Part shown: positions 58,981 through 64,000 of the stretch, in pieces
Layout of the letters: each line of letters begins with the position of its first letter
How positions within the stretch are numbered: position 1 is the first letter of the stretch
Assembly (NCBI GenBank): GCA_914767715.1
Contig: OU612072.1
Location: 5,024,001 to 5,088,000, forward strand
Length of the DNA: 64,000 nt
Reading direction: 5' to 3'
DNA from: Membranipora membranacea
Taxonomy: Eukaryota > Bryozoa > Gymnolaemata > Cheilostomatida > Membraniporidae
Position numbers and translations under genes: made by a program
Notes under the pieces: generated by a model
The model's database searches: none
The model's input: the letters and a program-made list of their open reading frames with translations, nothing else
Told to the model about the DNA's origin: nothing

Positions 58981-61054
58981 AATAAGACAGTCGAGGGTAT
59001 AAGTGGAAAAATGGGTGTGGTAAGTGATACACAAACAATCAATAATTCTGACCTAATGACCCTCTGAAACTACAATAACATTGGAATTACTACTGGAGTT
59101 TCCAATAAACTGCTAACATATATATTTCCAAGAAGTCCTAATTTAAACTTAATCAGCATCAAACAAGCAAATCAAAATTGTAATCTTGCTCTCAGATAAA
59201 TGTGTCACTTAGAATGGCTGAGATGATGATGATATCTATCGCCTGTAGGAAAGTCTCAGTACAATGGTAGTGGAATGCATACATTATTTGCTGGCCATAC
59301 GCTTACATTCTTCAGTGAAATTTTAGTGCAGCGAAATTTCAATAAAAAAAGATTGAACAAATGTACGGATTGCGCTATGTGGAGAGTGTAAATGTACAGC
59401 GCTCCAAATAGCTGTAACACGTGTTTCATGACTTCTTGTATTCAATTTATTTTCACCAAGATATAGCCATGCGTTTTCAAAAACCTACCCTATGATTACA
59501 ATTTCGTATACACAATGGTAGAATATATCTCTGAAGTGCAGGTGGTGAGGTCTGAACCTGTTGATGTTTCTTGCACCGGCGGTCTGACAGATATGAGAGT
59601 AGATCCCACTTACTTATTGTGCTGAGCGATAAAGTATGATCATGCAAATTTCGTACATTTCAATTGGTAGTTCACTGATCGAACTTGCAGGCCAATGACT
59701 GCTATTTCTATTAAATGGTCAAATTAGGCACATCAGAATATTAAAGTGACCCAAACTCACTGCTTAGAGGAGTAAAGTATTCACAGGAGGAAAATTATGG
59801 CTAGCTAACATTTCCTCGCCCTCATCAATTTGTAAAGACTACCGACTCAGCTTGGAAAAAATATGGTGCTAGCTAACATTCAATCACCAAAAACTAGCTA
59901 TCCTGAACTCGAGCTAACATTTACACATCTAGGGTACATCAAGTATTCGGGATCGATTTCAGTATTGGACAGGGAAGGGTGCTCTCGACAGGAGAAGGGA
60001 ACCTGAGAGCAGGTCAGATGTCCTTTAAGTGGCCACACCTTTAATTTGTTATAGCATTCTACCTGTAACATTGACCTTCAATAATGAGTGCGCATCACCT
60101 CACTTTACATCCCCTTCAAAAGTAGAGCGATTTTTATCTAGGATAGTTTAGAGTCAAGTAAACTTTCCCATACAAAGATTGAGTAGCGAAGGATAATACA
60201 AGAAGACTAATATGGTTGACTGACTTTTACTGGGTTGAGTTATCGGCCAGTTCCCTTCATTGATTAACATCTAAATTCTTTTGAAATAAAATTCAAAAGA
60301 GGTAGCGTTTCAGGATTTCCACTAAGTCTAGACAAATCATATTCCCTGGAAAAGTGACTTGGCATATGAGTTCTTGTTAGATCATGCAGAATTTCGGCTG
60401 AAGGCATTGTATGTTAGATCCATTATGACAATCCCAAATGCACAAGCGATACCAAATAATCCTGCACCTTACTTAAATGTATACATTATTAGCTTAAATA
60501 TCAATATTTTTAAATTAAAAAGTTTTGACTTTGGCATGTGAGGTTCTGGATAATATCGAAATATTTAGCCCCCTCATGACGGCAATAACAAACATGCCAA
60601 CAAGCTGACAAATTCGTTCAGACATGTAGTTATATTTTCTGCCCACCCAAGGTGAACTTGTCTTTTTTAAGTCACCACAATAATAATGTTCAATACAAGC
60701 TTCCTTTGCAACATGTAACATGAAAAATGAGAGCACAATAAAAGTGAGTCATGATTTTCAATCTGCAAAAATAGGGCACTGACATGCAGTTTGAATGAAC
60801 ACCCTGCATTTATATTTTAACAACAATTAATCTTTCATGATCACAACTTTCTCCATAGAACGACCTCAGAGCTAGCCAGCCATGTCATGTGGACACCGTT
60901 TTTGTTCTGGTAGTTTGACAAGGCTACATCGAAGCGACTTAATCTGAGGCTGATGGGTGCCAGTTAGTTAATATGTTTTTTAAAACTATGTTAGGTTAAA
61001 TTATTTCAGAGTTATCTGCTCTGTTAGAGAGGGGGATAAATTATATACTATGAT
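58981..61054. other. non-coding stretch after the array
   Basis: No exon recognised. Weak similarity to the array's short repeat near 59240. Confidence 0.4.
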
Positions 61055-61061
61055 GTAATGT

Positions 61062-61091
61062 CAGAGACTATAGATATATCTATAGTCTCTG
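61062..61091. mobile_element. 30-bp perfect palindrome with target duplication (minimal TIR element)
   Basis: CAGAGACTATAGATA is followed directly by its exact reverse complement. The 7-bp direct repeat GTAATGT flanks it (61055-61061 and 61092-61098). The 15-bp half equals the end of the 1,239-bp element at 22157-23395, which also has a 7-bp flanking repeat. It therefore looks like a copy of that family reduced to its two ends. Confidence 0.85.
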
Positions 61092-61320
61092 GTAATGTTC
61101 TGTTCTACGTCAGTCTAGTTTGTATCAATCAAACTTCTTCAGCTCATCACTTTATCAGTGATGGTATTCTGACACATTGCGAGTCACACCACTGTCGGGT
61201 CAAACGTCATGAACATTTTGTGTTGATTATCTCTTGAATTGTTTTCTTCTGATTATCAGAAGATAGCTTCAGGACTGACTTCACATTAGTTTAGGTTCTC
61301 AAACACTACCAGGGGTTACT

Positions 61321-61450
61321 GGCAGTTGAATTCCATCAACTGCCACTAATGATTGAATAATTGACAGCCACTACCAACAACCTAGTCTAAGTGATCAGAA
61401 TGCGAGTTAATGCCACTAACTCGCAGTGGAGCCGTCTGGGCACTTAGACT
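61321..61450. repeat. cluster of perfect and nested inverted repeats
   Basis: GGCAGTTGA...TCAACTGCC at 61321-61343. Further on, AGTCTAAGTG at 61384-61393 pairs with CACTTAGACT at 61441-61450, enclosing GCGAGTTA...TAACTCGC at 61402-61424. The origin is unclear; it may be a degraded foldback element. Confidence 0.7.
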
Positions 61451-62333
61451 ACCAACAACCTTGCCCGAGTTACAGCGCAAGTTACAACTACATCCCAGAA
61501 TTGATATGTGGTATGTTGAGATGGTTTATATTGTTTATTTTGGCAGTTCATCATAATTAGCTTTCCACAAAAGAGATTCGAAATCTTCACCTCTCTGATG
61601 GGGTGATCTAAAGTTTTTCATTAACATGACCTCCATGACATGACGTCTGTTAAGTAGAAAATCAGTTGGACACCGAATACAATGATTCAAACTTTGGCTA
61701 CTCGCTACTCGACACAGTGGATACAAGGGCCAAGTTGGGGAGCTAAAGTAATTCTACACACTATTGATCAGATAGGTTGATCATATTTTATTGGCTAGAG
61801 AAGTCATTAGATAAAGGACATGCAGACAATGCGCATATCTCCAAACTTTTAATGCCCTTAACCAACTTCGTTTCCATCACATGATAATTTCAATGGTTCA
61901 AAAATAGAATGTTGTCTCTATTAACGATATAATAGATCCACAGCTATAGAATTAAACTGAAGGCCACTGAGTTCAATTAAGTATATGAGTTACAGAAGAA
62001 AAAATACAATTTCATTTAATATGCTATATATAACTGACATTGCTATTACATATTATCATGATTTATCTGGCAGTGTCACAATTATATCCCATAAACAAGC
62101 CCAAACTACGAATAACTAGTTCCACATAATTTTTTCTTGTTTTCATGTTAAGCCTTTCAAGTTCCTCTGTCCTCAAGTCCTCTGCAGTATGGGTTGGTTG
62201 GAGTTGTGCCATCATCGGCGCAAAAAAAAACATATGGCAGTCTGATGAATGGCTATTGACAAGTTATCAAAGGGAGAAAATACACCATAGGTAATTGCCC
62301 TTATTATGTAGAATAGCAGCGAAAATATAACTC
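61451..62333. other. 3' flank of CHP1
   Basis: No further exon recognised. It presumably includes the CHP1 3' UTR just below 62334. Confidence 0.4.
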
Positions 62334-63744
62334 TTAATGTAGAAATCTGATGCTCATTTTCTGTTCGACGTCGACCCTGTCCATACACTACAAATATAAA
62401 CACATAGTAAGTATTTAAAAAGGACTAGAGACTACTTAACATACACAACCACCACGTTACATGTCTCACATCAGCAAAACACCGATACCACGCACAGCAG
62501 TGTGAGACAACGAATTCTTTGCTATCAAAGCGTCCTTAAAAAGTTATAGGAATAACTATACATTCATAGTCAGTAACAATTAATCCTCTCAAAAAAAGTT
62601 AGAGGATGTTATGTGATATTGGCAACTCCACCATTTAGCCAAATTGATTTATCTAACTATTTCAACCAATTAACTGACCGAAGGTGAAATATATAATGTG
62701 ATGAGACATCAATCTTCTTTTATTTGTGGACTCCCACCACATCCTAAATGATTAATTCTGTGTAATACTTAATCCAGAGTTTGATGGTCACAAAACATGT
62801 CTCATATCCGCAGATTAGGTCAGTATATTCCAATGATCCTAAACTGAATTCTTTAATTAATACAAAAAAAACTGTTCTGCGTTCATTTTTAGTTTATAGT
62901 AAAGAATCTACCATGCATCCGAAACCATGGTTTAAAACATAGACATTAACTATGACTAAAAGCAAGGGTTCGAAGGAGGAAAGAGTTCCCCCACACAGCT
63001 ACTCTTGGCTGGCAAATTCCTTGTTGACAACATAACTATTCTATTGTTTGACGGAGATGGTGACACCTAGCTTATTGACGTCAATTGATGTAAATCAAAG
63101 CATGAATGTCCCAATTAGTTCTTGGCAGTTCCATCAATCATATTCTTATAGTGAAACTTTTCTTTCATATGACACATTGTAACTATTTTTAGTTTTTAGA
63201 AACATACATCTTATTTTCATCACAGAGTAAGACATCCCTACTGAGTGATCCTATCAAGTTGCAGTTAACTCAACAACGATTGACTCATTTGTAATCATAG
63301 ACAAAGTAATAAGTTACCAATTATAGCTTATGTTATAATTATATCATATTGCTTTATACACCCAGCTATTATAGTTTTCACTGAGGATTTCGGGATTCAA
63401 AATCTCAGATTTTGTTGACTGTTTGATTTATATAAAGATGTTATCCCTTGTCAAACTACCCCGCCAAACGGGAATACAATCCATCAGAGACAACCCACAT
63501 TAACTTGACTAATAAATGAGGAGACTTTGGTTTAAGGACCCCATTACAGAGGCCAGCGAGCAGTCCATTGATTAAAGGAAAGCAGCTCGGCAACTTAAAT
63601 AGGACACATCTCTGAGGAATTGTCTGAAAGTGCCTAATACTTGTTTTTGATGAGTTTACTCACATCTCTGAACTCGCTGAAGAGTATAGCTCTATCTCCA
63701 TCTTTATCTGCCTCAGCTATAGTCCTGTCAGCTATACTACCCAG
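62334..63744 (-). CDS. CHP1: calcineurin B homologous protein (CHP1), last two exons, 5' part off the window
   Basis: Two exons: 63664-63744 (27 codons, phase 0 at both ends) and 62334-62387 (17 codons plus TAA). The first encodes LGSIADRTIAEADKDGDRAI then LFSEFRD. This is the last EF-hand, with a canonical Ca2+ loop: Asp at positions 1, 3 and 5 and Glu at 12 of DKDGDRAILFSE. The second encodes CMDRVDVEQKMSIRFLH, the family C-terminus, whose last 13 residues match vertebrate CHP1 as I know it. CHP1 is a myristoylated Ca2+-binding protein that is an obligate cofactor of plasma-membrane Na+/H+ exchangers and inhibits calcineurin. The final segment packs as a helix near the exchanger-binding groove. 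The intron of 1.28 kb has GTGAGT and TTTGTAG ends. CHP2 is less likely, given LGSIADRTI and the exact tail. The earlier exons (myristoylation site, EF-hands 1-3) should lie beyond 64000. Confidence 0.95.
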
Positions 63745-64000
63745 CTATAACACAACATAAAATATATACAGATTAACCTGAGCTAGTTAGCGCGCTCAGA
63801 CTACAGGGGAAATCAGTGTAAGATACTGACTGCACGCCACCAGAATACTATAGTATTGTACAAGAACCAGGCCTATCCTATAATAAAAAAAATTAATTGG
63901 TCAGCAATACAGGATGGCTAGTAATGAGACTGAATGTATTGATATAATATTAGCCAAGGATGTAGTATCAAAATCCAATAGGCCTAGTAGGGAATTCGAA
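63745..64000. other. intron of CHP1 at the right edge
   Basis: Follows from the minus-strand acceptor at 63745-63746. No further exon seen. Confidence 0.6.

Overview
This is metazoan nuclear DNA, AT-rich, with intron-split genes (GT-AG introns of a few hundred bases) and many small transposons and SINEs. There is no operon, CRISPR or prokaryotic signal. The gene set (short-chain/spongin-type collagen, i-type lysozymes, a WSC-containing lectin, a class I bHLH-PAS factor, a rhodopsin-like receptor) fits a marine invertebrate. A sponge is plausible because of the short-chain collagen, but the sequence alone does not fix the phylum.

Layout. 0-3 kb: a Tc1/mariner-like foldback MITE, one exon of a bHLH-PAS transcription factor (minus) and a 380-bp tandem duplication. 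7.6-10.7 kb: a complete seven-exon PNO1 gene (plus; 288 aa, ribosome assembly factor). 12.3-14.4 kb: a complete five-exon secreted protein (plus) in which a whole WSC domain sits inside a C-type lectin domain. 15-17.3 kb: a decayed Ty3/gypsy remnant interrupted by a tRNA-derived SINE, then a SINE whose head is the 5' end of U2 snRNA. 21-25.9 kb: an intact single-exon GPCR (minus) and a broken copy facing away from it (plus), separated by a 1.24-kb terminal-inverted-repeat element. 28.1-31.8 kb: a six-exon short-chain collagen (minus) whose frame is intact except for two UAG codons, both at positions where the family has Trp.

37-59 kb: a segmentally duplicated array (minus) of four three-exon genes encoding secreted, divergent i-type (destabilase) lysozyme-like proteins, plus a fragment of a fifth. 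Their signal-peptide exons are nearly identical and the rest diverges. The presumed catalytic residues differ between copies. A 1,007-bp hAT-like element occupies copy A, and copy B shows the empty site. 62.3-63.7 kb: the last two exons of CHP1 (minus), which continues off the right edge.

The genes do not form one pathway. Lectin/WSC, lysozyme array and collagen are all secreted and could serve surface defence or matrix, but that link is inference. The most unusual items are the WSC-in-CTLD architecture, the paired Trp-to-UAG codons, the lysozyme array with possible catalytically dead members, the U2-headed SINE, and a 30-bp perfect palindrome with a 7-bp target duplication that matches the ends of the 1.24-kb element.
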